Counted from the stretch's first letter, positions 34,641 to 42,827 are shown. The stretch: DNA of 48,022 bases from Anaerolineales bacterium (GCA_016932715.1 JAFGCG010000193.1:1-48022), one strand, 5' to 3'. The notes: generated by a model from the sequence alone, not told the origin. Numbers and translations: made by a program.

Positions 34641-34706
34641 CAGAGAGTAGAGAACAGAGAACAGAGAACAGAAACTAGTCTCTACTCATCTACTCTCTGT
34701 TCTCTT
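34641..34706. repeat. Heptamer-word hairpin (GAACAGA type) between dnaK and dnaJ
   Basis: The word GAACAGA repeats three times exactly on the left. A complementary pyrimidine arm (TCTCTACTC, TCTCTGTTCTCT) fills the right, ending 6 bases before the dnaJ ATG. The dnaJ start has no other ribosome-binding site. Confidence 0.85.
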
Positions 34707-34712
34707 GAAAAC

Positions 34713-35828
34713 ATGAGCAACCGCGATTATTACGAGATCCTTGGCGTGGGACGGAACGCGAGCAATGACGAGATCAAAGCCGCGTTCCGTAAACTCGCGC
34801 GCCAGCATCATCCCGATGTAAACAAGGAAGAGGGTGCCGAGGAAAAGTTCAAAGAGATCAATGAAGCCTATGGCGTGCTTTCGGATCCGGAGAAGCGCGC
34901 CCGCTACGACCGCTTTGGCAAAGAGGGCCTCGGTAACATGGGTGGGTTCCGTGATTACACGGTGGACTTCAGCGATATCTTCGAAGAACTCTTTGGCGGA
35001 TTTGGTTTTTCCACAGGCCGCCGCTCACGCAATTCCCCGCGCCGCGGACGCGACCTGCAGATGCAGGTCACACTGACGTTCGAGGAAGCCGTCTTTGGTG
35101 TCGAGAAAGAGATCGAGTTCCAGCGCGACGAAACCTGTTCGCGCTGCAATGGCTCCGGTGCGGAACCCGGGACAACCCCTACGCGCTGTTCCACCTGTAA
35201 CGGGCAGGGCGAGGTGCGTCAGGTGCGCCAGACCTTTTTGGGGCAGATGGTTCAAACCACAACCTGTCCCACCTGTAACGGACGCGGCGAGACGATATCC
35301 TCACCCTGTACCACTTGTCGCGGCGGCGGGCTTGAACGTAAGACCGTCAGGAAGAAAGTGCAGATTCCCGCGGGCGTGGATGGCGGGACTCAGATCCGCT
35401 TGGCAGGGGAGGGCGGACCCGGCCTCTTCGGCGGACCGAACGGAAGCCTGTTCCTGGTCTTGGATATCAAACCCCATCAATTCTTCAAGCGCCGCGAGAA
35501 CGATATCATTCTGAATCTGGACATCAACATCGCACAGGCTGCGCTCGGCGCCGAAATCGAAGTCCCAACGCTGGACGGGGATGAGAAATTGAAAATCCCA
35601 TCCGGCACCCAGCCTGGCAAAGTCTTTCACATCAGGAACAAGGGTGTCCCGCACCTGCGCCGCAATGGGCGCGGCGATCAGCTGGTCATTGTCAATGTGG
35701 CTGTGCCGACCAAACTGACAAAAGAACAGCGCGAATTGTTCGAGAAGCTGGCAGAGAGTTTGGGCACCACAGTCAAGCCGCAGGAAAAAGGATTCCTGGA
35801 TTGGTTGAATGAGGCGCTGGGAGGCTAA
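34713..35828 (+). CDS. dnaJ: Chaperone DnaJ (Hsp40)
   Basis: 371 residues, type I. J domain at 1-70 with [12 protein letters not shown] and the HPD motif (QHHPDVN), a Gly/Phe-rich region (about 75-115), then four CxxCxGxG zinc motifs ([32 protein letters not shown]), the last with a Gly variant, and the C-terminal substrate-binding region. It stimulates DnaK ATPase and delivers clients. Last gene of the operon; the terminator lies 38 bp downstream. No Shine-Dalgarno is seen; the ATG follows directly after a heptamer-word hairpin. Confidence 0.98.
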   Translation: MSNRDYYEILGVGRNASNDEIKAAFRKLARQHHPDVNKEEGAEEKFKEINEAYGVLSDPEKRARYDRFGKEGLGNMGGFRDYTVDFSDIFEELFGGFGFSTGRRSRNSPRRGRDLQMQVTLTFEEAVFGVEKEIEFQRDETCSRCNGSGAEPGTTPTRCSTCNGQGEVRQVRQTFLGQMVQTTTCPTCNGRGETISSPCTTCRGGGLERKTVRKKVQIPAGVDGGTQIRLAGEGGPGLFGGPNGSLFLVLDIKPHQFFKRRENDIILNLDINIAQAALGAEIEVPTLDGDEKLKIPSGTQPGKVFHIRNKGVPHLRRNGRGDQLVIVNVAVPTKLTKEQRELFEKLAESLGTTVKPQEKGFLDWLNEALGG

Positions 35829-35835
35829 GCGCCAG

Positions 35836-35866
35836 CGATCAGTAAACAGTAATCGGTAAATCAGTA
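35836..35866. repeat. Heptamer-word repeat (CAGTAAA type) after dnaJ
   Basis: Words ATCAGTAAA, CAGTAAT, CGGTAAA, TCAGTAG with 7-bp period, directly before the terminator. Confidence 0.6.
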
Positions 35867-35897
35867 GAGAATCGTCATTTGACGGTTCTCTTTTTTT
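35867..35897 (+). terminator. Terminator of the dnaK operon
   Basis: GAGAATCGTC (35867-35876) pairs with GACGGTTCTC (35881-35890), one G-T wobble, loop ATTT, followed by seven T. Its loop and right stem contain the -35 box of the next gene. Confidence 0.92.
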
Positions 35898-35932
35898 ATG
35901 CTATAATTATGAATACTTGAACAATTATTCAT
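35879..35932 (+). promoter_or_regulatory. Promoter and ArsR-type operator of the metal-sensor gene
   Basis: TTGACG (35879-35884), 17-bp gap and TATAAT (35902-35907). Directly after the -10 lies the inverted repeat ATGAATA-N10-TATTCAT (35909-35932), the kind of AT-rich palindrome bound by SmtB/CzrA repressors. Binding there would block transcription of the sensor and exporter until zinc rises. Confidence 0.85.
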
Positions 35933-35941
35933 ATATTTATT

Positions 35942-36232
35942 ATGCTGCTCAAAGGACAAACCTCCACCCACCTGGCTGACCTGTTCAGCGCACTCAGCGA
36001 CCCGACGCGCCTGCGGATCATCTCCGTTCTGCTCGACGGTGAGATGAACGTCGGTGATATTGCGGCTCAGCTCGAAATGACCGAATCGGCTGTATCGCAC
36101 CAGCTGCGCGGGCTGAGACACATGAGACTGGTACGCAGCCGTAAAAATGGACGACAGGTTTATTACGCCCTCGACGATGATCATGTGGCGAAACTTTATC
36201 TTCTGGGGCTTGACCATGTGGAACATGGATAA
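35942..36232 (+). CDS. ArsR/SmtB-family zinc-responsive repressor (CzrA-like)
   Basis: 96 residues with the ArsR winged helix (LFSALSDPTRLRIISVLL, TESAVSHQLRGLRHMRLV). The last helix has the alpha-5 metal site in the exact CzrA spacing: Asp79, His81, then His92 and His95, which in known members binds Zn(II) or Co(II) and releases DNA. The upstream operator and the CDF exporter 41 bp downstream support a zinc-efflux switch. No alpha-3N cysteines (CxC) are present, so cadmium/lead sensing is unlikely. Confidence 0.93.
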   Translation: MLLKGQTSTHLADLFSALSDPTRLRIISVLLDGEMNVGDIAAQLEMTESAVSHQLRGLRHMRLVRSRKNGRQVYYALDDDHVAKLYLLGLDHVEHG

Positions 36233-36273
36233 TTGTGGTCTCGACTGCTTGCGTCTCGACCACCGAATAAATT

Positions 36274-37236
36274 ATGACTCAGACAAATTCTCATACTCAC
36301 TCTCATTTGCGTGACGCTGCCAGGCAGACAACGCAGCGTCTTTCTCTGTCGCTTGTTCTCACGCTCGGTTTCGTCGTCCTCGAAGCGGGGGCGGGGATCT
36401 TCGCCAACAGTCTTGCCCTGCTCACCGACGCGGCGCACAACCTGACCGATGTCATTGCGCTTGGCTTGACTTGGTTCGCGGTTCGTGTCACCGCCCAGCC
36501 CGCCAACGCCCGGAAAACGTACGGGTATCACCGCGCGGGCATTCTGGTTGCGCTGCTCAATTCGACAACCCTGGTGCTGATCTCACTTGGCATTTTCTAC
36601 GAAGCCTATCGGCGTTTCCTCACCCCGCGGGAAGTGGAGTCGGGCATCCTCATCGGCGTGGGTCTCGTTGCGGTGGTCATCAATCTGGTCACGGCACTGC
36701 TTGTGCGTCGCGGCAGTCAAACGGATCTCAATCTGCGTTCGGCGTTCATCCACCTGATGGGCGATGTGCTTTCCACGGTCGGCGCGGTCATCGCGGGTGT
36801 GATTATTTATTTCACGAATGCCAATTGGCTCGATCCGCTCGTCAGCGTGCTGATCGGCTTCCTGATCCTTTACAACGCCTGGGGCATCCTGCGCGACGCG
36901 GTGGATATTTTGCTCGAAGCCACACCGCGCGATGTGAACCTCAAAAAGCTGGTGGACGACATTATCCAGGTGGAGGGCGTGCTTGGCATCCACGACATCC
37001 ACGTCTGGAGCCTGACGCAGAGTCTGCGGACGATGTCCGCGCACATCCTGACGGACGACCTGCACATCAGCGCCGGGGCGCAAATTCGACGGGGGGTCAG
37101 CGAGATACTCCGTCAACGTTATAATATTGTCCACGCCACGCTTCAGCTCGAATGTGTGGACTGCTTCCCCGATTCGCTGTACTGCGATTTGAACTGTGAA
37201 CTTCACCCGGATGACGTTCAGCACGCAGGCCATTAG
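36274..37236 (+). CDS. CDF-family zinc exporter
   Basis: 320 residues, six membrane helices (about 22-200) and a C-terminal cytoplasmic domain. A His-containing N-terminus (HTHSH) is followed by TM2 LLTDAAHNLTDV and TM5 FIHLMGDVLS: both carry HxxxD, the tetrahedral site of zinc-selective transporters. The cytoplasmic end (about 210-320) includes GVLGIHDIHVWSLTQ. It exports Zn(II) in exchange for protons and is controlled by the repressor just upstream, with which it forms an operon. Confidence 0.95.
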   Translation: MTQTNSHTHSHLRDAARQTTQRLSLSLVLTLGFVVLEAGAGIFANSLALLTDAAHNLTDVIALGLTWFAVRVTAQPANARKTYGYHRAGILVALLNSTTLVLISLGIFYEAYRRFLTPREVESGILIGVGLVAVVINLVTALLVRRGSQTDLNLRSAFIHLMGDVLSTVGAVIAGVIIYFTNANWLDPLVSVLIGFLILYNAWGILRDAVDILLEATPRDVNLKKLVDDIIQVEGVLGIHDIHVWSLTQSLRTMSAHILTDDLHISAGAQIRRGVSEILRQRYNIVHATLQLECVDCFPDSLYCDLNCELHPDDVQHAGH

Positions 37237-37308
37237 TTGATCCTGTTAAATAGATGCTTTCCATGCCTTCACTTTGTGCCATGATCCTCGTTACCCTGAG
37301 GGGCTATT

Positions 37309-37797
37309 TTGAATCATAATCATTCTCATATTATGAAAAGAATACTGCTCAAAATCTGGCGCATGTTCCCCGGACGGCTTCAGAATCTTGCGTCCCGGAT
37401 CATACGACCCTTGTTTCAGGTGTTTGCAGCTGCGGTCATTTTCAACCGGGATAAAAATATCCTGCTCGTGAAAACGACGTATCAACGCGTCCATCCCTGG
37501 GGCTTGCCGGGAGGCAGCCTGGAATATGGCGAGCACCCGGAAGAGGCTGTCGTACGTGAAGTCTGGGAAGAGACCGGTCTGAATGTCCGCATCGAAAAGC
37601 TTCTACTGGTCAATGCCTGGCTGCCGGATCGCGTAGGATTGTTCTATCTGTGTCGAATTATGGATGGAACGTTTACCCCCAGCGACGAAGTGTCAGAATT
37701 TGATTATTTTTCGGTGAATGATTTGCCGGATGTACGGCCATTGGACCTTGATATCATAAAACGATTGCACCAGATGGTCGAGCATGAACTGGCTTGA
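37309..37797 (+). CDS. Nudix hydrolase
   Basis: 162 residues from a TTG at 37309, or 154 from the ATG at 37333; the TTG has a GAGG-type site at a good distance and adds an NHNHSH stretch, so the choice is open. The Nudix box reads GSLEYGE-HPEEAVV-REVWEETGL, matching GX5EX7REUXEEXGU. The enzyme hydrolyses a nucleoside diphosphate linked to another group; the substrate is not evident. Its 3' end overlaps prmA by 14 bases, so the two are coupled. Confidence 0.93.
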   Translation: MNHNHSHIMKRILLKIWRMFPGRLQNLASRIIRPLFQVFAAAVIFNRDKNILLVKTTYQRVHPWGLPGGSLEYGEHPEEAVVREVWEETGLNVRIEKLLLVNAWLPDRVGLFYLCRIMDGTFTPSDEVSEFDYFSVNDLPDVRPLDLDIIKRLHQMVEHELA

Positions 37798-38734
37798 AGT
37801 TTCCCTCACAGTGAACGGTGAACTCGCAGAGGCGGTTGCAGATGTGCTGGCGCGTTTTGCGTACAGCGGCGTGATGATGGAGCAGGGCGTCAAATACACG
37901 GACGATGAAGACGCCGGCACACCCACGGGTCCCATCACCGTCCGCGCCTATTTGGAAATAAACGATCAGATCGAAGAGACGCGGCGTAAGCTCGAAGAGT
38001 CTCTTTATTATTTGGGAATGATCCAGCCTCTGCCCGCCGCCGCCTATCAAGAGATCGCGGACCAGAACTGGATGGAAGCCTGGAAGCAGCATTATCAGCC
38101 AATCCTGATCGGTGAACGACTGGTGGTCCTCCCGGCCTGGATGGATTCGCCTGACCCGAATCGCGTCGCCATTAAGATCGATCCGGGCATGGCATTTGGA
38201 ACCGGAACACACCCGACGACGCAGTTATGCCTGGAGTTGATGGAAGAGGTATTTTATGGAGCGACAGTAGACGGTGGACCGTTGACCGAATCCGTCCATC
38301 GTCCACCGTCCACCGTCATTGATGTTGGCTGCGGCTCGGGGATCCTCTCCATCGCGGCGATCAAGCTGGGAGCCGGATCGGCGCTGGGCGTGGACATCGA
38401 TGCTGACTCCATCCTCAATGCGCGTGAAAATGCCAGCGCCAACCAGGTGGGCGATGAATTGATCCTTGGGGTTGGTTCGGTGCCGGAGATCCTGGACGGC
38501 AGGTTCGCGTTCCGCAAAGCGCCCCTCGTCGTTGCGAATATCCTGGCTCCCGTGATCATCCGTCTCTTCGAGGCAGGCCTCGCGGAACTGATGGAAGACC
38601 GCGGTGCGATCATCCTGAGCGGGATCCTGCAGGAGCAGGCGCAAAACGTCATCGAAGCCGCGCAAGCCAAAGGTCTGCGTATGAACGCGCGCAAGCAGAT
38701 GGGGGATTGGGTCGCGTTGAGACTGAGTCGCTGA
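37784..38734 (+). CDS. prmA: Ribosomal protein L11 methyltransferase
   Basis: 316 residues. N-terminal L11-binding domain about 1-100; the PrmA signature GMAFGTGTHPTT (135-146); SAM-binding motif VIDVGCGSGILSIAA (178-192), VDID acidic loop and NILAPVI near the catalytic region (the family has N-[IL]-LAxxL). It trimethylates ribosomal protein L11. Between the signature helix and the SAM motif, residues about 161-177 are encoded by a heptamer-word repeat (38264-38320), an insertion that keeps the frame and lies in a surface-loop position. Confidence 0.95.
   Translation: MNWLEVSLTVNGELAEAVADVLARFAYSGVMMEQGVKYTDDEDAGTPTGPITVRAYLEINDQIEETRRKLEESLYYLGMIQPLPAAAYQEIADQNWMEAWKQHYQPILIGERLVVLPAWMDSPDPNRVAIKIDPGMAFGTGTHPTTQLCLELMEEVFYGATVDGGPLTESVHRPPSTVIDVGCGSGILSIAAIKLGAGSALGVDIDADSILNARENASANQVGDELILGVGSVPEILDGRFAFRKAPLVVANILAPVIIRLFEAGLAELMEDRGAIILSGILQEQAQNVIEAAQAKGLRMNARKQMGDWVALRLSR
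38264..38320. repeat. Heptamer-word hairpin inside prmA
   Basis: Left words GTAGACG, GTGGACC, GTTGACC; right words CCGTCCA, TCGTCCA, CCGTCCA, CCGTCAT. The arms are complementary. Translated as about 17 residues within the methyltransferase. Confidence 0.85.
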
Positions 38735-38772
38735 ATCCCACAGCTGCCTGCCATCAAATTCTGATTGAATGC

Positions 38773-38778
38773 TAGAAT
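38773..38778 (+). promoter_or_regulatory. Probable -10 box of the lipoprotein gene
   Basis: TAGAAT 36 bases before the ATG at 38815, in the 80-bp spacer after prmA. No clear -35. Confidence 0.4.
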
Positions 38779-38814
38779 ACCGGCTATCAATTTATTGTCG
38801 AAGGAGTGTATGAC

Positions 38815-39465
38815 ATGACAAGGAATACCAGAACAATTTTAGCGGTTGTATGCCTGGCACTTGCCGGGCTGGCATGCCAGGCGCTGCCAGCCGGGGGTGC
38901 CGGACAGCTTCCTTTCAGCGATGATTTCTCTTCCGAGCAGTGGGGAACAGGCAGCGATGCCGACAGCTCGATCGCATATGCGGATAATGCTTTGCAAATG
39001 ATCCTTTTCAAGAAAAACCACTTTGTGTATAGCACACTGAACGATGAGAGCTATCAGAATCTGCATATCGAAGTGACTGCGATCAATAACGATACTGATT
39101 CAACGACCGCGTTTGGCATCATCTGTCACCAGCAGTCAGGGACCAATGATTTCTACTACGTTGCCGTGACACCCGCGGGGGAATTTGCAATTGTCAAATC
39201 TGCTGAGGGGCAGAGCGATGTGTTCCTGACCAACGACAATCAATGGGCAGCTTCCGAGGCGATTGTCAAGGAAGCCCCTTCCTATCGTGTCGGCGCGGAC
39301 TGCGGCAATGGCACAGTCACCCTATATGTCGATGGCCAGCAGATTGCTTCCGTCTCCGACGCGTCGTATACAAGCGGGGGGATAGCGTTATTCGTCTGGA
39401 GCGGGGAAAACGCGGCGACCACAAATGTCTCATTCGATGATTTCCTGATGACGGCACTTCCGTAG
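38815..39465 (+). CDS. Lipoprotein with concanavalin-like (LamG/DUF1080-type) beta-sandwich
   Basis: 216 residues from the ATG at 38815, which has GAAGGAG 8 bases upstream; an ATG at 38806 is too close to it. Signal peptide with LAGLAC lipobox (Cys about 19). The mature part begins with FSDDFSSEQWGT and contains DNALQMIL, HIEVTAINNDTDSTTAFGIIC, DFYYVAVTPAGEF and a final VSFDDFLM. These are hallmarks of the laminin-G/DUF1080-like jelly-roll folds that bind glycans. Two internal Cys could form a disulfide. The gene has its own terminator. Confidence 0.85.
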   Translation: MTRNTRTILAVVCLALAGLACQALPAGGAGQLPFSDDFSSEQWGTGSDADSSIAYADNALQMILFKKNHFVYSTLNDESYQNLHIEVTAINNDTDSTTAFGIICHQQSGTNDFYYVAVTPAGEFAIVKSAEGQSDVFLTNDNQWAASEAIVKEAPSYRVGADCGNGTVTLYVDGQQIASVSDASYTSGGIALFVWSGENAATTNVSFDDFLMTALP

Positions 39466-39487
39466 CGCGCGTTCTTCGAATTTAAAT

Positions 39488-39517
39488 CCTGCGTTCGATC
39501 GGAACGCGGAATTTTTT
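39488..39517 (+). terminator. Rho-independent terminator after the lipoprotein gene
   Basis: TCCTGCGTTC and GAACGCGGA pair (core GCGTTC 39491-39496 with GAACGC 39502-39507), followed by six T (39512-39517). Confidence 0.85.
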
Positions 39518-39520
39518 AAA

Positions 39521-39548
39521 TTGAATTGCTGAAATTCTGTGCTATGAT
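39521..39548 (+). promoter_or_regulatory. Promoter of the lamin-tail gene, leaderless type
   Basis: TTGAAT (39521-39526), 16-bp gap, TATGAT (39543-39548), with the ATG only 9 bases further. The transcript probably starts at or within a base or two of the ATG. Confidence 0.6.
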
Positions 39549-39557
39549 TCGATTATC

Positions 39558-40055
39558 ATGGACCGCCGCCGACTCGTCCTTTACCTGCTTTTGAATGTAT
39601 TCATTTCTGCCTGTGTCACCGGCGCGATCCTGTTCTGGTACGATCGTAATTATCGTTCGGTCAGCCTTTCGGCTGTCCAGCCGGCCGTACCGTCCAGCAA
39701 CCAGCAGGTTTCCGCCTCGGGGGGGACGCTCAGCCCGCAAGCAGACATCCCCGTCGAGATTGTCAGCGTGATTGGCGCCGGGACGCTGAACGCCGAATGG
39801 GTTGTGGTGAGCTACAAGGGGGAGGATCAGATCAATCTGGCGAACTGGGAGTTGAGAGACCAGGACCGGAATATTTTTGTTTTTCCTCATCTGATCCTGC
39901 ACACGAATGGAGCAGTACAGATTCATACCACTTCCGGGACGAACACTGTGATCGATCTATACTGGGGCGAGAGCGATCCCATTTGGGAATCTGGCGAAGA
40001 AGCGCAGTTGTATGACCCTGCTGGAAATCTGCGCGCGAAGTATAAGGTGCCGTAG
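39558..40055 (+). CDS. Membrane-anchored lamin-tail-domain protein
   Basis: 165 residues. One N-terminal membrane helix (about 5-26, LYLLLNVFISACVTGAILFW), a Ser/Thr/Pro linker, and a lamin tail domain (about 70-165): LNAEWVVVSYKGEDQINLANWELRD is split over its first strands, followed by FPHLILHTNGAVQIHT and WESGEEAQLYDPAGN. Bacterial lamin-tail domains occur in secreted or membrane proteins, often with nucleases; no such domain is here. The protein is likely to face outside. Its stop codon is the first word of a heptamer repeat. Confidence 0.88.
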   Translation: MDRRRLVLYLLLNVFISACVTGAILFWYDRNYRSVSLSAVQPAVPSSNQQVSASGGTLSPQADIPVEIVSVIGAGTLNAEWVVVSYKGEDQINLANWELRDQDRNIFVFPHLILHTNGAVQIHTTSGTNTVIDLYWGESDPIWESGEEAQLYDPAGNLRAKYKVP

Positions 40056-40093
40056 CTAATTGCTAAAAGCTAATTGCTAAGAGCTAATCGCTG
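40055..40093. repeat. Heptamer-word repeat (GCTAATT type) before dnaX
   Basis: GCTAATT, GCTAAAA, GCTAATT, GCTAAGA, GCTAATC, GCTG: six consecutive 7-bp units, starting with the stop codon of the upstream gene and ending 3 bases before the dnaX ATG. No ribosome-binding site is seen for dnaX. Confidence 0.9.
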
Positions 40094-40095
40094 TT

Positions 40096-41718
40096 ATGAC
40101 TCAAGCCCTCTACCGAAAGTACCGACCGAAAGAATGGGACGAAGTCCTGGGACAGGATCATATCGTCCAGACTCTCAGGAATGCGATCGCGGCGGATCGG
40201 GTCGCGCATGCTTATCTCTTCGCGGGTTCGCGCGGGACGGGCAAGACGACGTTGGCGCGCCTCCTGGCGAAAGCCGTCAATTGTTTGAATCCTGAACCGG
40301 CGAAGCGGCCCGATAACGAGTGCGAGCACTGCAAAGCGGTCAACGACAATCGTTTTATGGACCTGATCGAGATCGACGCGGCTTCCAACACCAGTGTGGA
40401 CGATGTCCGTGACCTGCGTGACAAGATCAACTTCTCGCCTTCGCAGGGCAAGTACAAAATTTACATCATTGACGAAGTCCACATGCTCTCGACCGCGGCG
40501 TTCAATGCCCTGCTCAAGACGCTCGAAGAGCCGCCGCCCCACGCCATCTTTGTTTTAGCCACCACCGAGATTCATAAAATCCCCGCGACGGTTTTGTCGC
40601 GCTGCCAGCGCCATGAATTCCGCCGCCTGCCGGTGGATGAGATCGTCAGGGAGCTCAAGCTCATTGCCAAAGCGGAAAAGATCCAGGCAGATGATGATGC
40701 GTTGATCCAGATCGCGCGCCAGTCCGCGGGCGGGATGCGCGATGCGATTTCCCTGCTCGACCAGCTTTCGTCCATGGGCGGGAAGATCACGCTCGCCCTC
40801 GCCCAAACCGTGCTGGGCACTGCCACGAGTCAAACCGTGCTGGCTGTCATCTCCTCCGTGATGGATCATGATCCCGCGCACGGGCTCGAGACCATTCACA
40901 AGGCACTCGACGCCGGCGCCGACCCGCGCTCGCTGGCACGTCAGATCGTCGAATATCTGCGCGGTCTCATGCTCATTCAAATGGGGAACGCGCAGCAGGT
41001 CGAGGCGACGGCGGATGTCAAGAAGCAGATGCAGTCACATGCCCGATCGTTTTCGACCAGCGCTGTCCTGCGGATGATGAAAGCCTTCAACAATGCCGCG
41101 ACCGATGCGCGCGGCAGTTGGCAGCCCTCGTTGAGCCTGGAACTTGCCCTGGCGGAGGTACTGGACGCCTCGCCTGAGTCGACTGCTCCACCTGCCGCCT
41201 CGCATCCTTCCCCGGCGGCTCCCTCCAAGCCTCAGCCGGTCGCAGATACTCGTCAGAGTGCTCCCGTTTCCCAAACGGAGTCTCCCCGAAAACCCGCCCA
41301 GAGCGAGGGCGTCCAAGAAGAAGAAGCGGGCGCGCCGGGCAAAGAGGAAGCGCAGGCGCCCCGTCCGGTCGATAAGCCGGCCATCAGCGCCGCGGATGTG
41401 ATCAAAGCCTGGAAACGTTTGACAGCCTCGCTGCCAAAGTCACAGGCGAATCTATCTGCGCTGTTGAACTCGGTCAAGATGATCGACGTGCAGGGCAAGA
41501 CGCTGATCCTCGGCCTGGCAAGCGATGTGCTGGTCTCGAAGATCAATCAGCCCGATCAGATCGAGCTGATCCAGAGGCTGATCGAAGATGAATTTGGCGT
41601 GGATATGAACGTCCGCTGTGTGGTCACGACTGCCAAAGGCAAGATTCCCCCAAACATCCCGCAGGATGGCATGGTCGCGGCAGCCATCCAGCATGGCGGC
41701 CAGATCGTGGATATGTAG
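40096..41718 (+). CDS. dnaX: DNA polymerase III subunit gamma/tau
   Basis: 540 residues, the clamp-loader ATPase. Walker A GSRGTGKT (44-51), Walker B IYIIDEVHML, sensor LSRCQRHEF and lid GGMRDAISLLDQL. The zinc module has Cys63, Cys76 and Cys79, but the position of the fourth ligand is Asp73 (RPDNECEHC), so one usual cysteine is missing. A Pro/Ala-rich linker (about 355-430) leads to a tau-like C-terminal domain. No A-rich slippery site for a programmed frameshift was found. First gene of the common dnaX-ybaB-recR operon. Confidence 0.97.
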   Translation: MTQALYRKYRPKEWDEVLGQDHIVQTLRNAIAADRVAHAYLFAGSRGTGKTTLARLLAKAVNCLNPEPAKRPDNECEHCKAVNDNRFMDLIEIDAASNTSVDDVRDLRDKINFSPSQGKYKIYIIDEVHMLSTAAFNALLKTLEEPPPHAIFVLATTEIHKIPATVLSRCQRHEFRRLPVDEIVRELKLIAKAEKIQADDDALIQIARQSAGGMRDAISLLDQLSSMGGKITLALAQTVLGTATSQTVLAVISSVMDHDPAHGLETIHKALDAGADPRSLARQIVEYLRGLMLIQMGNAQQVEATADVKKQMQSHARSFSTSAVLRMMKAFNNAATDARGSWQPSLSLELALAEVLDASPESTAPPAASHPSPAAPSKPQPVADTRQSAPVSQTESPRKPAQSEGVQEEEAGAPGKEEAQAPRPVDKPAISAADVIKAWKRLTASLPKSQANLSALLNSVKMIDVQGKTLILGLASDVLVSKINQPDQIELIQRLIEDEFGVDMNVRCVVTTAKGKIPPNIPQDGMVAAAIQHGGQIVDM

Positions 41719-41724
41719 GATTAA

Positions 41725-41796
41725 CGGGAGTCGTCGATCGGGAATCGTAATTCGTATTTGCCCCCGATGCCCGAATCCCGATTTACGAATAACGAG
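41725..41796. repeat. Heptamer-word hairpin (AATCGTA type) between dnaX and ybaB
   Basis: Left words ATCGGGA, ATCGTAA, TTCGTAT; right words CCCGATG, CCCGAAT, CCCGATT, TACGAAT, AACGAGG. Left and right are complementary, so the spacer folds into one hairpin. Confidence 0.8.
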
Positions 41797-41802
41797 GTTT
41801 TT

Positions 41803-42129
41803 ATGGCTAAAGGATTTAACAAAGGTCCGCAAATGGGTGGCGGGGGGATGATGGCGCAATTACAAAAGATGCAGGAACAGTTGGCAGAAGCGCAAGCCAA
41901 ACTTGCTGAGGAAACCGTCAGCGCGACAGCCGGCGGCGGCGCGATCAAAGTGACCATGACAGGCGATCAAAAATGCCGTTCCGTGGAAATCAACCCGGAT
42001 CTGTTGAAAGAGGCGGATGCCGAAATGCTGCAGGATCTCGTCCTGTCGGCGGTGAATATGGCGCTCGACCAGTCACGTGAACTCCAGCAAAAGATGCTCG
42101 GTCCGCTGGCGGGCGGATTGCCGTTCTAG
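41803..42129 (+). CDS. YbaB/EbfC nucleoid-associated protein
   Basis: 108 residues from the ATG at 41803 (MAKGFNKGPQMGG). The usual YbaB plan is seen: Gly/Met-rich start, coiled MAQLQKMQEQLAEAQAKL, the GGGAIKVTMTGDQK strand region, INPDLLKEAD and a final MLGPLAGGLPF. It binds DNA as a dimer and is nearly always found between dnaX and recR, as here. An ACGAGG site lies upstream. Confidence 0.96.
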   Translation: MAKGFNKGPQMGGGGMMAQLQKMQEQLAEAQAKLAEETVSATAGGGAIKVTMTGDQKCRSVEINPDLLKEADAEMLQDLVLSAVNMALDQSRELQQKMLGPLAGGLPF

Positions 42130-42190
42130 AGAATGGAGATTAGAGAACAGAGAATAGTCACTGATCTCTAATCATCTGCTCTCTACTCTC
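42129..42190. repeat. Heptamer-word hairpin (GAGAACA type) between ybaB and recR
   Basis: Left words GAGAATG, GAGATTA, GAGAACA, GAGAATA. The right arm is pyrimidine-rich complement (GATCTCTAATC, CTCTCTACTCTC). It ends 4 bases before the recR ATG, which has no separate ribosome-binding site. Confidence 0.85.
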
Positions 42191-42194
42191 AACT

Positions 42195-42800
42195 ATGATA
42201 CTTCCCGAATCCATTCAATCACTGATCAACGGGCTCGAGCGCCTGCCGGGGATCGGCCCCAAATCCGCCTCGCGGCTGGCGTTCTATCTCCTGCGCGTGC
42301 CCGAGGACATTGCACAGGATCTGGCGTCTGCGCTGGCAAACCTGAAAGCCAATACCGCCTTCTGCCAGGAATGTTTCAACATTACCGAAGCAGGACGCGA
42401 ACGCTGCGAAGTTTGCGCCTCCTCTCAACGGGATAGCAGCCTGGTTTGCGTTGTGGAAGAGGCTTTGGATGTTTTGGCGCTGGAACGGACGGGCGGTTAT
42501 CAGGGCAAATATCATGTCCTGCAGGGTGTCTTGTCGCCCATCGAAGGCATCGGTCCCGACGATTTGAAGATCAGGCAATTGATCGCGCGCGTGGCACAAG
42601 GTGAGATCAGGGAAGTGATCCTGGCGACCAATCCCAGCATGGAAGGCGACGCGACGGCGTTATATTTGCAGGGACAATTGAAGCAGTTCAACATCCACGT
42701 CACCCGCCTGGCGCGCGGCTTGCCGGTCGGCGGTGACCTCGAATATGCCGATCAAAATACATTGCTGCGAGCGTTATCCGGCCGACAGGAAATGAGTTAA
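42195..42800 (+). CDS. recR: Recombination protein RecR
   Basis: 201 residues. HhH segment LPGIGPKSASRLAFYLL, zinc finger CQECFNIT...CEVC (about 56-75), Toprim domain starting SLVCVVEEALDVLALE, and the C-terminal RLARGLPVGGDLEYADQNTLLRAL. With RecF and RecO it loads RecA at gaps. Third gene of the dnaX operon. Confidence 0.97.
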   Translation: MILPESIQSLINGLERLPGIGPKSASRLAFYLLRVPEDIAQDLASALANLKANTAFCQECFNITEAGRERCEVCASSQRDSSLVCVVEEALDVLALERTGGYQGKYHVLQGVLSPIEGIGPDDLKIRQLIARVAQGEIREVILATNPSMEGDATALYLQGQLKQFNIHVTRLARGLPVGGDLEYADQNTLLRALSGRQEMS

Positions 42801-42827
42801 TGACGGATGTTATGCAGGCAAAGTCCC

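Noticed and set aside
40055..40093. Heptamer repeats considered as CRISPR or origin iterons
   Set aside because: Units are only 7 bp with no spacers, no DnaA-box match and no replication-initiator gene nearby.
40096..41718. Programmed frameshift giving gamma and tau
   Set aside because: No A-rich slippery heptamer seen in the expected region.
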